From the NCBI GenBank assembly GCA_964546285.1, contig CAZJJK010000038.1:1-25862 (forward strand): a stretch of DNA of 25,862 nucleotides, written 5' to 3'. Under the pieces are notes generated by a model. The model had not been told where the DNA came from, searched no databases, and saw only the letters and a list, made by a program, of their open reading frames with translations. A program made the translations under genes and the position numbers. Positions 16,145 to 24,493 of this stretch are shown here, piece after piece. Numbering within the stretch: position 1 is the stretch's first letter; the number at the start of each line of letters is the position of its first letter. This stretch comes from CAZJJK01 sp964546285. GTDB taxonomy: Bacteria > Spirochaetota > Spirochaetia > Treponematales > Breznakiellaceae.

Positions 16145-16961
16145 CGGTTACGGCACCCGTTTTCTACCTGTCACAAAAACCATACCGAAAGAAATGCTCC
16201 CGCTCGTCAACGTCCCGTCTATCGCGTTTATCGTTGACGAATTTATAGGGTCGGGCATCAAAGACATTATTATTATCAGCTCCCGCCGGAAAAAGGTTCT
16301 GGAAGACTATTTTGACAGAGAAATAGAACTGGAAAGCGTTTTTGAAAAAGAAGGGAAACAGGCGAGCCTGGAGCGAATTTCGGCCTACAGCGACATTCGT
16401 TTCGCTTTTGTTAGACAGCGGCGTATGCTCGGGACGGGGCACGCGTTACTTCAGGTAAAAAGCTTTATTGGAAACGACGCTTGTATCGTGGCTTATCCTG
16501 ACGATATCCATTTGGGCGCTCCGCCTCTCAGCGCCCAACTTGTGGAAGCGTACCAAGCCTCAGGTTGTTCGGTAATGGCCAGTATTCACGAGGCTGGGGA
16601 TGTCAGCCGTTACGGAGTTCTGGATATCGCGGAGGATGGTCTTCATGTCCGCGCCATCATGGAAAAACCAACGCCCGGCTCCGAACCCAGTCATGAAGTG
16701 TCTATAGGGCGCTATCTCTTTACGCCTAATTTTTTTGACTATCTTGAGGAAGGTTGGAAGCAGCACAAAGGTGGCGAATATTTCCATATTTACGCGTTAA
16801 ACAAGCTTATGGATAAGGGTGCCGTGGTTTTCCGACGCGTCTTAGGCGAGCGTTTAGATACAGGCGAACCGGAGGGGTACCTAAACGCTATACTCCGCTA
16901 CGCCGATACGATGCCCTCCTTGCGAAGGGTCATCGACAACTTCATAGCCAAACGGGCCTAA
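16122..16961 (+). CDS. galU: UTP-glucose-1-phosphate uridylyltransferase
   Basis: GalU makes UDP-glucose from UTP and glucose-1-phosphate in the cytosol, feeding glycolipid, polysaccharide and galactose pathways. The 279-residue protein has the nucleotide-binding start VIVAAGYGTRFLPVTK and PKEMLP (residues 4-27), LGTGHAL, AYPDDIH, the EKP motif (IMEKPTP), GRYLFTP and the C-terminal LDTGEPEGYLNAILRYA. Length is slightly below the usual 290-300. The usual QLTDA near GGE is replaced by FHIYA, apparently a lineage variant. It lies 126 bp after the CsgG-like gene on the same strand, with no clear promoter of its own, so read-through from 14620-14647 is likely. Its ATG is the loop of the hairpin at 16105-16144, without a ribosome binding site, which suggests translational control. 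Confidence 0.95.
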   Translation: MKGVIVAAGYGTRFLPVTKTIPKEMLPLVNVPSIAFIVDEFIGSGIKDIIIISSRRKKVLEDYFDREIELESVFEKEGKQASLERISAYSDIRFAFVRQRRMLGTGHALLQVKSFIGNDACIVAYPDDIHLGAPPLSAQLVEAYQASGCSVMASIHEAGDVSRYGVLDIAEDGLHVRAIMEKPTPGSEPSHEVSIGRYLFTPNFFDYLEEGWKQHKGGEYFHIYALNKLMDKGAVVFRRVLGERLDTGEPEGYLNAILRYADTMPSLRRVIDNFIAKRA

Positions 16962-17084
16962 GTGTCTCAAAGCTTTGATTTTTCCAAAAAAGTACGGCGG
17001 CACGGCTAAATAAATCGTTTTTCCTTCATAGCCGGACAGACCCATACTTTAGACAAACCGGAGAATATCAAAGCTTCGGGACAC
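16962..17084. repeat. 123-bp imperfect foldback between convergent genes
   Basis: gtgtctcaaagctttgat (16962-16979) and atcaaagcttcgggacac (17067-17084) are inverted repeats matching at 16 of 18 positions. Inside them, aaagta (16989-16994) pairs with tacttt (17045-17050), and cggcta (17003-17008) with tagccg (17029-17034), so nearly the whole gap can fold as one arm-like structure. It starts directly after the galU stop and ends 15 bp before the stop of the opposing gene. It could act as a two-way terminator or be a MITE-like insertion; no target-site duplication is visible. Confidence 0.55.
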
Positions 17085-17098
17085 CCTGGGGAAAATGA

Positions 17099-19381
17099 TT
17101 ATTTAGGTAAGATGTTCAATCTGGACCCAATTTCCGCCCGGCTTGGAATATCCTCATAGCGTCCGGAATTATTCCAATACGTAAAGCCAGGCGCTCCCGC
17201 GTCCCTAACACCCTGGACCTCGGACAGTACATAAGCGGGGTTATAGTAGCTCCGATCATAGGAAACATTAAGGTAAAAAGCCTGGACATAGGGCCGAACG
17301 ATCACCTGGCCGCGGGCTATCGCACTGGTGCGAAGCGTACCCTGATAATAAATTCGATACGGACGATCCACAGCCGGCGCCTGCCCAAGAAAAGTCTGCT
17401 CAAAATGGCTGGGATAATACATAGGACAAATAACGTCCACATAAGGAGCGAGCATCTCCACTTCCTGACCGGTGCGGGCGCCGGTTCGATACCAGCCATT
17501 CGCGCCGTAAATATCAACGGAGATAGGCGCGTCTACCCGCGAACGGATATACCGCAAAAAGGAGATTAGCGCGCTTTCCTTGTCCATGCCTGAATCACGC
17601 CAACGGTAAACCGCGTCGCCTAAATTGACGCCATCCGTGGGAAAGCGAATATAATCGAACTGAATTTCATCAAAGCCCCGATCTATCAATTCTTGGGCGA
17701 TATCCCCAATATATGCCCATACATCTTCCGAATACGGATCAACCCAGCGTTCATCATAATAGGTTTTTACTTTCTCATAAACCGGCTCCGCTCCAGCTTC
17801 GCCAGAGGAGGGAGAGCTTGGATTAACGGCAGCCGGATTCTCAGCGGCACCGTCGCTATTTGCGGGCTCAACCAACTGATCGACATAATAGAAACCAGTC
17901 CAAGGGGTGTTGGACGAACTATCCCACACGGCGTATTTTCCGCCATCCCACTGAGCCAGAATCGGATCCTTAAAAACAACTATTCTAGCTACAAGCCAAA
18001 CGCCTTTGGCTTTCATCGCCGCGACCAGACTTTCCAGATTCGCTGGATTAAAAACCTTGGAAATGGCTTTTAGCCTTGGCGTCTGGGGAGTAAAGCGGAG
18101 ACGTCCGTAATCATCTTTCATATCCACCACAGCCAAATCCAAAGCGCGGCTCTCAATCGTTGCCAGATGGCGGCTCAAAAGCGTGGGGTCAACGAAATGA
18201 TTAGGCGGAAAATATATGCCTTCGCGCCCCCCTGGGCCAGAGGCGACAGGCCAGGAGCGCTCTTCTAAAAGCCATAACTCGGGAAGCAGGTATTGAGGCT
18301 CAGCTTTATCGTTCATGGACACAAGAGTCCTCGGCGCTCTTCCGATCAAGGCGGCGACAGCGGCCACCGCGGCATCAAGCTCGACTCTATGCTCAATTTG
18401 TCCGGAAGCTGCATCGTATTCCTTTATTCCATCGGCCGATACAAAACGTAAACGATCCCCCGCCGGATCAAGCCCGTCAATTCCGCCGCCCGTACCCTTC
18501 CAGATAGGCCGCCAGGTTTTAGCGGCCCAATCCAAAAGATACAAACGCTCACGGAAGGTTTGAGAAGCGTAAAGCTGAACGCCGCCGGAAGAAGCTGAAG
18601 CGCCAGGCTTCAAGACAGCTTTTAGGTCGGAAACCTCATCTGGATTGGCGGTGGTTTCAAGCGCTTCAAGACCTTTTGAAAGGCCCCGCCATTGAGCGTC
18701 TGGCTTATCCGCTTCATAATAGTAAACACCGTATACGGCATGAGAGACAAAAACCACCGTATCAGGCAGAGACGCCACCGCAACCGCCTTAAGTCCGTTA
18801 AGCCACTGAGGAAAACCGATATTTTTCCAGGAATGCCCGCCATCGCGAGTTAGATAAATAAGATCCTTGGTCGCGGTAACCAGTTTTAGCGGGTCAGAAG
18901 GATCAACTTCTAAATCCTTTAAGTCAGCGATCTCGCGATCAAGGCTTTTAGAGTCCTCTGAGATTGTCTTGATAGTCCGCTGGGGAAGCTCATCGGACCG
19001 GGACTCCCATTTTTCCAAATCGATGGAAGCGAAAACACCGTTTTTACCCAGCGCGTACCAATAGTTTCCAGAACGAGCGATAGTGGTTATTTCGCCGCCA
19101 TCTAGCACGGTTCTTACGACGCCTTCCCTGTCCAGACGATGAAGGCCTTTTTCGTCAGCTATAAGGTATTCGCCGCTAATAGCGGGCTTGTCCGAACGCG
19201 TTTCCATCCATTCATCAGGCGGCGGTCTTAACTCTTCGCCCCCCAGCGATCCTTGAGCCGGAGAAATAGACCCTTCTAGATCGTAGACCGGCTGAGCTAC
19301 CACAATAGAGGTAAGAGCCCCTTGCCCTAAAAAAAAAGAAAGGAGTAGGAGTGAAAACAAACAGCGGCGGTCAAACTTCAT
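17099..19381 (-). CDS. Exported DUF4015 putative glycoside hydrolase with N-terminal propeller-like region
   Basis: The 760-residue product has a signal peptide (MKFDRRCLFSLLLLSF, likely cut at VVA/Q) and should be periplasmic or surface-exposed. Residues about 60-370 contain repeated blade-like blocks (GEYLIADEKGLHRLDREG, YLTRDGGHSWKNIGFP), resembling BNR/Ycf48-type sequence. From about 385 comes the DUF4015 TIM-barrel-like domain: REGIYFPPNHF, LDLAVVDMKDDYGRL, GVWLVARIVVFKDP, DEIQFDYIRFPTDG (571-584), ISVDIYGANGW, VDVICPMYYPSHF and GFTYWNNSG. The conserved Asp/Glu residues suit a glycosidase, but the substrate is unknown. A Ser/Pro/Glu linker interrupts the barrel near residues 515-540. The ATG at 19381 has GGAG about nine bases upstream. 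It converges on galU. Confidence 0.88.
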   Translation of the reverse strand: MKFDRRCLFSLLLLSFFLGQGALTSIVVAQPVYDLEGSISPAQGSLGGEELRPPPDEWMETRSDKPAISGEYLIADEKGLHRLDREGVVRTVLDGGEITTIARSGNYWYALGKNGVFASIDLEKWESRSDELPQRTIKTISEDSKSLDREIADLKDLEVDPSDPLKLVTATKDLIYLTRDGGHSWKNIGFPQWLNGLKAVAVASLPDTVVFVSHAVYGVYYYEADKPDAQWRGLSKGLEALETTANPDEVSDLKAVLKPGASASSGGVQLYASQTFRERLYLLDWAAKTWRPIWKGTGGGIDGLDPAGDRLRFVSADGIKEYDAASGQIEHRVELDAAVAAVAALIGRAPRTLVSMNDKAEPQYLLPELWLLEERSWPVASGPGGREGIYFPPNHFVDPTLLSRHLATIESRALDLAVVDMKDDYGRLRFTPQTPRLKAISKVFNPANLESLVAAMKAKGVWLVARIVVFKDPILAQWDGGKYAVWDSSSNTPWTGFYYVDQLVEPANSDGAAENPAAVNPSSPSSGEAGAEPVYEKVKTYYDERWVDPYSEDVWAYIGDIAQELIDRGFDEIQFDYIRFPTDGVNLGDAVYRWRDSGMDKESALISFLRYIRSRVDAPISVDIYGANGWYRTGARTGQEVEMLAPYVDVICPMYYPSHFEQTFLGQAPAVDRPYRIYYQGTLRTSAIARGQVIVRPYVQAFYLNVSYDRSYYNPAYVLSEVQGVRDAGAPGFTYWNNSGRYEDIPSRAEIGSRLNILPK

Positions 19382-19741
19382 GAAGCGCTCCGTATCGCGT
19401 AGAGTAATAAGGCTTGCGCGAAAGTCACTAGCTTTCGCGTGAGTTTCTGAAAGCTCAGCTTGATTGAAAGCGCGCTTTTATCTCAAGTATAAATAGTATA
19501 CATAGCTAATATACTCAAGATAAAACCGTGAGAGGCTCTTTCAGCAATCAGCGATTTTTGAAAGAGGCTCTAGCTTTCAAAGCATAAGAAATTTGAAAAC
19601 TCCTCTCGCGACAGCCTACCAAAAAAAGCCGCTAGCCGGAAGACCATATTCAACTAGCCTTATCGGCACAATTCACCGCGTCTGGCGCATATTCATGCCA
19701 TAATTATATGAAATCGCGTCACGCAAGAAGAAAGCGCCAAC
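19382..19741. repeat. 360-bp non-coding stretch dense in short repeats
   Basis: No gene is seen here. Structures found: a hairpin with 8-bp arms cgcgaaag (19417-19424) and ctttcgcg (19432-19439); the palindrome aaagcgcgcttt near 19467-19478; an inverted repeat ttttatctcaagtata (19476-19491) against tatactcaagataaaa (19510-19525), 14 of 16; a direct repeat agaggctct at 19531-19539 and 19563-19571; and ctctttca/tgaaagag at 19536-19543 and 19559-19566. The stretch is downstream of the kinase and upstream of the DUF4015 gene, so it should hold a terminator and a promoter. The AT-rich core has TATACT-like boxes on the minus strand but no well-spaced -35. Confidence 0.5.
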
Positions 19742-20935
19742 TCAAGCGCTAAAAGTTCTCTCTTTTTGTAAGGCAGCGGGAAAAATAGCGCTAAAATGAC
19801 GAGGATTGGTCCTATCATCCATTCTTTTCCCGCCCGCCCGACATAAAAGAGCATCAAGCAGCTTAAGCCCAAAACCGGAATTTTTTGTCGGATCCAGCCC
19901 TTCGGCCTGATAGAGCGGGATTGACTCGCACATAAAGCCGCAAGCTTCAACAGCTTGATCATGGTAATCCAATTCAAGCCTATCCGAAGTCGCGGAAACG
20001 GAAAGCGTCATATAAGCCGCTTTCAGGTGTTTTATGGAGTTGATGACCAATTCATAGACGATAAGACCAATAGAGGCGGCCCTATCCAACGACAAGCATT
20101 TTCCATCCATTGAAGTCTGGTGGCAACACAAGTAGGAACGACCGTCAGCGCTCATACGCCGCAACAAATCCGTCAGCCGCGAAAAATAACTATCCAACTG
20201 AACCAGATCGCCGTTATCCACGGAATTGAGCAACTCATAGAGAGCGGCGACAGCGCCTATACGTTGGTCAAGCTCATCCAAATTATGGCCATCTTCCCGA
20301 CCAACCCGATTAAGCAAAAAACTTATGGTACTCTGGAGCAACTGAAAGGTATTCCGTGTCCTATGCCGCAGCTCGCTAACCAAAAGGCCCTTATCCTCGG
20401 CGGCACGGGCTAGTTTACGCAAGGCGCTGATACGCCGAAGCGTACCGTCCAGCAGCACGGCGCACCGTTCCATGGAACAAACGGCGTCCTCTAGAAGGCT
20501 CTCGCCTTCCGGGAGAAGCAGAAATATGGCGCAATATTGGTCTACCTGATCGCCTACCAGAAAACGCCAAACCCGTCCCAAGTCCTCGTTAAGCGTTGGG
20601 AAGTCTCTGATAATGACCTGAACGTTCCCGGTTTCGGCGGAGTTTAAGAGAGAAGGCCTTTCACCGCTTATGCCGCGCGTCGCCGCGCCGACAAGCTTTC
20701 CCGTATCGGAGAAAAAAACGTTATTTTGTTCTAGCCTTTCCGCTTCGCGCGCGGCGACCGCCCGTAAGCGTCCTCGCGAGACTGTCGTGGCCCCGGACCG
20801 AACAGCGACGCCGTATAAGCGGCTAACAGTGGACAGAGCGTCAGCGCAAACCTCAAGCGCCCGCGACTCATCATCGATCTGAGCAAGAGCGAAAGCTAAA
20901 TCGCGTTCCATGAAGATCAGATTTGAAGACCTCAT
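19742..20935 (-). CDS. Soluble HisKA_2-type sensor histidine kinase
   Basis: The 397-residue protein has no membrane segment. The N-terminal 170 residues may be a degenerate GAF-like sensor, but that is not recognised with confidence. The phospho-acceptor region is SELRHRTRNTFQLL with His191, the HisKA_2 pattern. The N box is YELVINSIKH (Asn299) and a late glycine motif NSGFGLKLLDAL is present. The segment where the DxGxG box should be reads LDYHDQAVEACGF and lacks those glycines, so ATP binding may be altered. It starts 15 bp after the stop of the REC-PAS-GGDEF-EAL regulator, so the two form an operon and a likely kinase-regulator pair. No ribosome binding site precedes ATG 20935; an ATG at 20911 (MERDLAF) is an alternative. 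Confidence 0.85.
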   Translation of the reverse strand: MRSSNLIFMERDLAFALAQIDDESRALEVCADALSTVSRLYGVAVRSGATTVSRGRLRAVAAREAERLEQNNVFFSDTGKLVGAATRGISGERPSLLNSAETGNVQVIIRDFPTLNEDLGRVWRFLVGDQVDQYCAIFLLLPEGESLLEDAVCSMERCAVLLDGTLRRISALRKLARAAEDKGLLVSELRHRTRNTFQLLQSTISFLLNRVGREDGHNLDELDQRIGAVAALYELLNSVDNGDLVQLDSYFSRLTDLLRRMSADGRSYLCCHQTSMDGKCLSLDRAASIGLIVYELVINSIKHLKAAYMTLSVSATSDRLELDYHDQAVEACGFMCESIPLYQAEGLDPTKNSGFGLKLLDALLCRAGGKRMDDRTNPRHFSAIFPAALQKERTFSA

Positions 20936-20950
20936 GAAAATCGGACTGAC

Positions 20951-22996
20951 TTAGGGCAGGGGGCGCGGTTCGGCTAAAACATAGCCTTGAGCATAATCCA
21001 CGCCGATTCGACGCAGCCTATCCAAAACGCCATCATTTTTGGCGTATTCTCCCACGGTTTTTAAGCCAAGCACATGCCCCATCGAATTGATAGACTCCAC
21101 CATAGTGTAATTGATAAGACTTTCATCGATATTTTGAACGATGGACCCGTCTATCTTTAAATAATCCACCGGCAGATTCTTTAAATAATTGAAGGATGAA
21201 AAACCAGACCCAAAATCGTCAAGGGAAAAGGTAAAGCCTTGTTTCTTCATTTCACTCATAAAGCGAGAAGCGTAAGATAAATTCTGAATGGCGGATGTTT
21301 CGGTAACCTCAAAACAAAAGGCTTTAGCCGGTGCTTTGTATATCTCGAAAGTTGCTTCAACAAATTCGGCGAATGTTTCATCCAAAAGGGTCGGGCCCGA
21401 TAAATTAACGGTAAAAAGACGCTCGGACAGAGGATGAGAAGCGGCCTTAAGCCGTGACCAAGCCGCCGCCGCGTGTTCCACTACCCAGCGGTCCAAGGCC
21501 GGCATTAAGCCATACCGTTCGGCGGATGGAATAAACGCGCCGGGAGCCTCTATACTTCCATCCTCAAGAATCAGCCGTATCAGTATTTCCAGTTTAGCGG
21601 GATGACCGGCGGCTAGGGGCTCTATCGGTTGGAAAAACAAGCGGAAACGATCTTTCTCCAAAGCCTCGTTTATTTTACCTATCCATTCCATTTGACCGCG
21701 CCGGCGAACATACTTTTCGTCGCCGCATTGGAAAACGTTGATCCTATTGCCGCCCTCTTCCTTCGCCGTATAACAAGCGTCATCCGCCGCGGCTAAAACC
21801 GTATGAATATCGCTGTCCATATCCGCCAGAGGGACAACGCCTATACTCAAGGTTATAGGGAATAAACTTTTCTGCCAAATAAATTTATGATTCTGAACAG
21901 CATCTTGCAGACGCTGGGCGACATGGAGGGAATCCTCCAGCGAACAGTCTCGTAAAATAACGGCGAATTCATCCCCCCCTAAACGAGCGGAAATGTCATT
22001 GCGTTGGGTTAGCGATTGGATAAAAATGGCTATTTGGCGTAACAATTCGTCGCCGGCCAGGGCGCCGCAGGTGTCATTTACCACCTTAAAGCGATCAACA
22101 TCCATTTCCACAAGGGTATGACTACCGCCGTTCCGATCGATATCGGCTAGTATATCGCGGAGCCTATACGAGAATTCCTCACGGTTGGATAAGCCGGTCA
22201 AGCCGTCATGGCTAGCTTGGTAGTCTATTGTCGCCGACATTCTCTTTAGTTCGCTGATGTCGCGAAAAGCCAACACATAGCCAGCGGTTTCGTTATGGGC
22301 TTCATGTATCTTGGTAACGGAACCGTCGGTTATATAGGTCCGCCCCGCCTTATTTTTAAGAATGATGTCATTGAAAAACAGAGGACGATCCGTTTTTGGC
22401 AAATTATCGGGCAAAAGGCCGATCAAGGTCTTGGAATCGTTAAGCGCCGCGATGGAAAGAAAGAATTTATTGCGCGCCGCGTCCTCGCCAACATTCAGCA
22501 TATCCTCGGCGATAGGATTCATGAAGAGGACTTTAAGCTCCATATCCATGGCGACAATGCCATCGTTAACACTATGCAGAATCGCGGAAAACAAACGCTC
22601 CTGACGCTTAAGTTTTTCATCCACTCGATATTTATATAGAGCGATATCGATAGTGGTATACAGCTCTCGTTCTTTGAAGGGCTTAAGGATATAGCCGAAG
22701 GGTTCGGCTTCTTTAGCCCTCTCTAGCGTTCTTTCATCAGCGTAGGCGGTAAGAAAAATAACCGGGATTTGCAATTCTCGTTTGACAAGCTTGGCGGCCT
22801 CTATACCATCTACCGCCCCAGCCAGCATAATATCCATGAGAATGATATCGGGACGAAGCTCCCGGGCTTTTCTAACCGCTGTCTCACCCTCCGATGCCGT
22901 GTCTACAACAGTATATCCAAAACGTTCCAGACGGCGTTGGAGATCAAGAGCGATGATTTTTTCGTCTTCGACGATCAGGATTTTTTCGCTTTCCAT
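20951..22996 (-). CDS. Response regulator with REC, PAS, GGDEF and EAL domains (cyclic-di-GMP turnover)
   Basis: The 681-residue protein would make and/or break down cyclic-di-GMP under phosphorylation control. REC covers 1-120: acidic pair at 10-12, phospho-acceptor Asp55 (ILMDIML), Thr83 and Lys105 (ILKPF). PAS lies at about 135-250. GGDEF lies at 260-425 with an intact GGDEF motif at 340-344, but the inhibitory RxxD site reads QRND and has lost its first Arg. EAL lies at 435-681: EIL replaces EAL (470-472), while Asn531, Glu566, DDFGSG (593-598), Lys614 and Glu650 are kept, so phosphodiesterase activity is plausible. It is the first gene of the pair with the kinase downstream. The promoter at 23008-23035 ends 12 bases before the ATG and no ribosome binding site is present. 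Confidence 0.95.
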   Translation of the reverse strand: MESEKILIVEDEKIIALDLQRRLERFGYTVVDTASEGETAVRKARELRPDIILMDIMLAGAVDGIEAAKLVKRELQIPVIFLTAYADERTLERAKEAEPFGYILKPFKERELYTTIDIALYKYRVDEKLKRQERLFSAILHSVNDGIVAMDMELKVLFMNPIAEDMLNVGEDAARNKFFLSIAALNDSKTLIGLLPDNLPKTDRPLFFNDIILKNKAGRTYITDGSVTKIHEAHNETAGYVLAFRDISELKRMSATIDYQASHDGLTGLSNREEFSYRLRDILADIDRNGGSHTLVEMDVDRFKVVNDTCGALAGDELLRQIAIFIQSLTQRNDISARLGGDEFAVILRDCSLEDSLHVAQRLQDAVQNHKFIWQKSLFPITLSIGVVPLADMDSDIHTVLAAADDACYTAKEEGGNRINVFQCGDEKYVRRRGQMEWIGKINEALEKDRFRLFFQPIEPLAAGHPAKLEILIRLILEDGSIEAPGAFIPSAERYGLMPALDRWVVEHAAAAWSRLKAASHPLSERLFTVNLSGPTLLDETFAEFVEATFEIYKAPAKAFCFEVTETSAIQNLSYASRFMSEMKKQGFTFSLDDFGSGFSSFNYLKNLPVDYLKIDGSIVQNIDESLINYTMVESINSMGHVLGLKTVGEYAKNDGVLDRLRRIGVDYAQGYVLAEPRPLP

Positions 22997-23007
22997 ATCG
23001 TGCTTTT

Positions 23008-23035
23008 AGTATAGCTTATAGCTATGAGCGGTCAA
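23008..23035 (-). promoter_or_regulatory. Strong promoter directly upstream of the GGDEF-EAL regulator
   Basis: On the minus strand TTGACC (23035-23030) and TATACT (23013-23008) are separated by 16 bases, each matching five of six consensus bases. Transcription should start near 23001, about five bases before the ATG at 22996, so the mRNA would be nearly leaderless. Confidence 0.7.
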
Positions 23036-23061
23036 GCGAAACAAAAAGAAATGAAACACGG

Positions 23062-23613
23062 TTATAGTATCAAATTCGATTTAAGGCCGACATACTTGGC
23101 GGTTTTTATGGCTAATTCCTCAACCGTATCCAGCTTCGCGTCAATAATCAGATCCGCGACAGTCCGATACGCGGCCGCGCGCCGCTCAAAGAGACGCCGA
23201 TGCGTCTCCTCCGGATTAGCGCCGCGTAAAAATACCGGGAAAGAGCCCCGGCGTTCAGCCGCGGCTTTAACTCGACGCCAGGCTGTATCAACATCGATCT
23301 CCAGATAGACGAAAAAAGCGATGGCGTGAAATTCCCGCAAAGCCGTCTCGTTATCCACCAAACCGCCGCCGGCGGCGACAACGGCTCGGTCTTGGCCAAG
23401 CGCCCTAACCGCGTCGGTTTCCGCCCGCCGGAAAACAGCCGGACCTTCTTCATATAAAGCCGCCGGCGTCCGACCGGTCCGTTCGCTAATAAGCTCGTCC
23501 AGATCAACAAAATTCCAGGCGACAAGCCGCGCGAAAGCGGAGGCGACCGTACTTTTCCCAACGTGTTTTGGACCTATAAAAGCGATAATACGCCAATTGG
23601 CGCCACAAGCCAT
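23062..23613 (-). CDS. aroK: Shikimate kinase
   Basis: The enzyme phosphorylates shikimate at the 3-hydroxyl in aromatic amino acid synthesis, in the cytosol. The 183-residue protein has the P-loop GPKHVGKST (14-22), the DLDELI motif with both Asp residues that bind magnesium and shikimate, FRRAE, and AAGGGLV for substrate binding. The lid region reads FLRGANPEETHRRLFERR in place of the usual RPLL. The ATG at 23613 has GGAGG eight bases upstream; a TTG one codon earlier is unlikely. No other shikimate-pathway gene is in the window. It is divergent from the PrsW-like gene, with 199 bp between the starts, and lies upstream of the regulator gene on the same strand. Confidence 0.9.
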   Translation of the reverse strand: MACGANWRIIAFIGPKHVGKSTVASAFARLVAWNFVDLDELISERTGRTPAALYEEGPAVFRRAETDAVRALGQDRAVVAAGGGLVDNETALREFHAIAFFVYLEIDVDTAWRRVKAAAERRGSFPVFLRGANPEETHRRLFERRAAAYRTVADLIIDAKLDTVEELAIKTAKYVGLKSNLIL

Positions 23614-23731
23614 CAACGAAACCTCCGTAATACCTTTGTTGTCTATAAGTCCCCCCGCTTATAAGAAAAGCCAGCGGGACAGCGGGATCCGCCTTAAGCG
23701 CTTGATTTTTCGCATAGACGGAATCGCCTCA

Positions 23732-23760
23732 TTGAAGAGTTCCGGAATCGTCTCTATATT
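23732..23760 (+). promoter_or_regulatory. Predicted promoter of the PrsW-like/GNAT-kinase operon
   Basis: TTGAAG (23732-23737) and TATATT (23755-23760) are separated by exactly 17 bases; the -35 matches four and the -10 five of six consensus bases. Start would be near 23767, giving a leader of about 46 bases to the ATG at 23813. Confidence 0.55.
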
Positions 23761-23812
23761 TCAATGGGGAGTATGCCATGCTTTCGTATTTCTGTCTCTT
23801 GGATGGACGCTT

Positions 23813-24493
23813 ATGAGCACTGGCCTGGAACTAGTCGGCGCTCTTGCCCTCTGCGCTCTTGTCCCCTTAGTTCCTGCCTATATATGGCTTAAACGGATCC
23901 GCCCAGAACTGGCTGGCTGGCCGTTCGTTATGGCCTTGGGACTAGGTTCTCTTTCCGTTCTTCCAGCCCTTTTATTTCAACAAGTATTTCCACTAGCCAC
24001 CGGCACTTTCGCCATACCTATACATATTTTATTCCACGTCGCGTTAACAGAGGAACTGAGCCGTTATTTAGTCTTCCGAAGCGCTTATAGGCTTGCTCGC
24101 TCTAAAGCCCAAACGGGGATGCCAGCTTGGGCTGACGATCAGGGCGATGGCGCGAAATTGGGTCTGATCGCTGGACTTGGTTTCGTTCTCTTTGAAAATT
24201 TGGTTTATATATTCATAAATCCTCAGATTACGCTTCTTCGCTTTATCAGCGCTCTCCCCTTACATGCGGCCTGCGCCAGCCATATCGGAGCTAGCGCTCT
24301 TCTTGGAAAATCAAGCGGGGCGCGCCGCTTCTTAAGTCTTGTTATAGCCGTGGCTATTCACGGCGCCTATGATCTTCTGCTTTCACTGCCCTTTATTCCC
24401 TTATTAGCCGTGGCTATCTTCGCGCTGGCCGCTCTCGCTTTAGCGCCGGCCTGGCGGCAGGCCCGAAGCGTTACGGATTCGGGAGATCTATGA
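23813..24493 (+). CDS. PrsW-like (CPBP/M82-type) membrane protease
   Basis: The 226-residue protein has about six to seven hydrophobic segments. It carries the features of the PrsW glutamic-type membrane protease family: TEELSRYLVFR with paired Glu80-Glu81, GLIAGLGFVLFENLVYI with Glu128, a His-containing segment HAACASHIGAS (151-161) and HGAYDLLL with His183. In Bacillus, PrsW cleaves an anti-sigma factor; here no anti-sigma gene is adjacent, so the target is unknown. ATG 23813 is chosen because the upstream in-frame sequence overlaps the divergent aroK start and the promoter. Its stop overlaps the next start as ATGA, so the downstream GNAT-kinase fusion is likely made with it. Confidence 0.85.
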   Translation: MSTGLELVGALALCALVPLVPAYIWLKRIRPELAGWPFVMALGLGSLSVLPALLFQQVFPLATGTFAIPIHILFHVALTEELSRYLVFRSAYRLARSKAQTGMPAWADDQGDGAKLGLIAGLGFVLFENLVYIFINPQITLLRFISALPLHAACASHIGASALLGKSSGARRFLSLVIAVAIHGAYDLLLSLPFIPLLAVAIFALAALALAPAWRQARSVTDSGDL

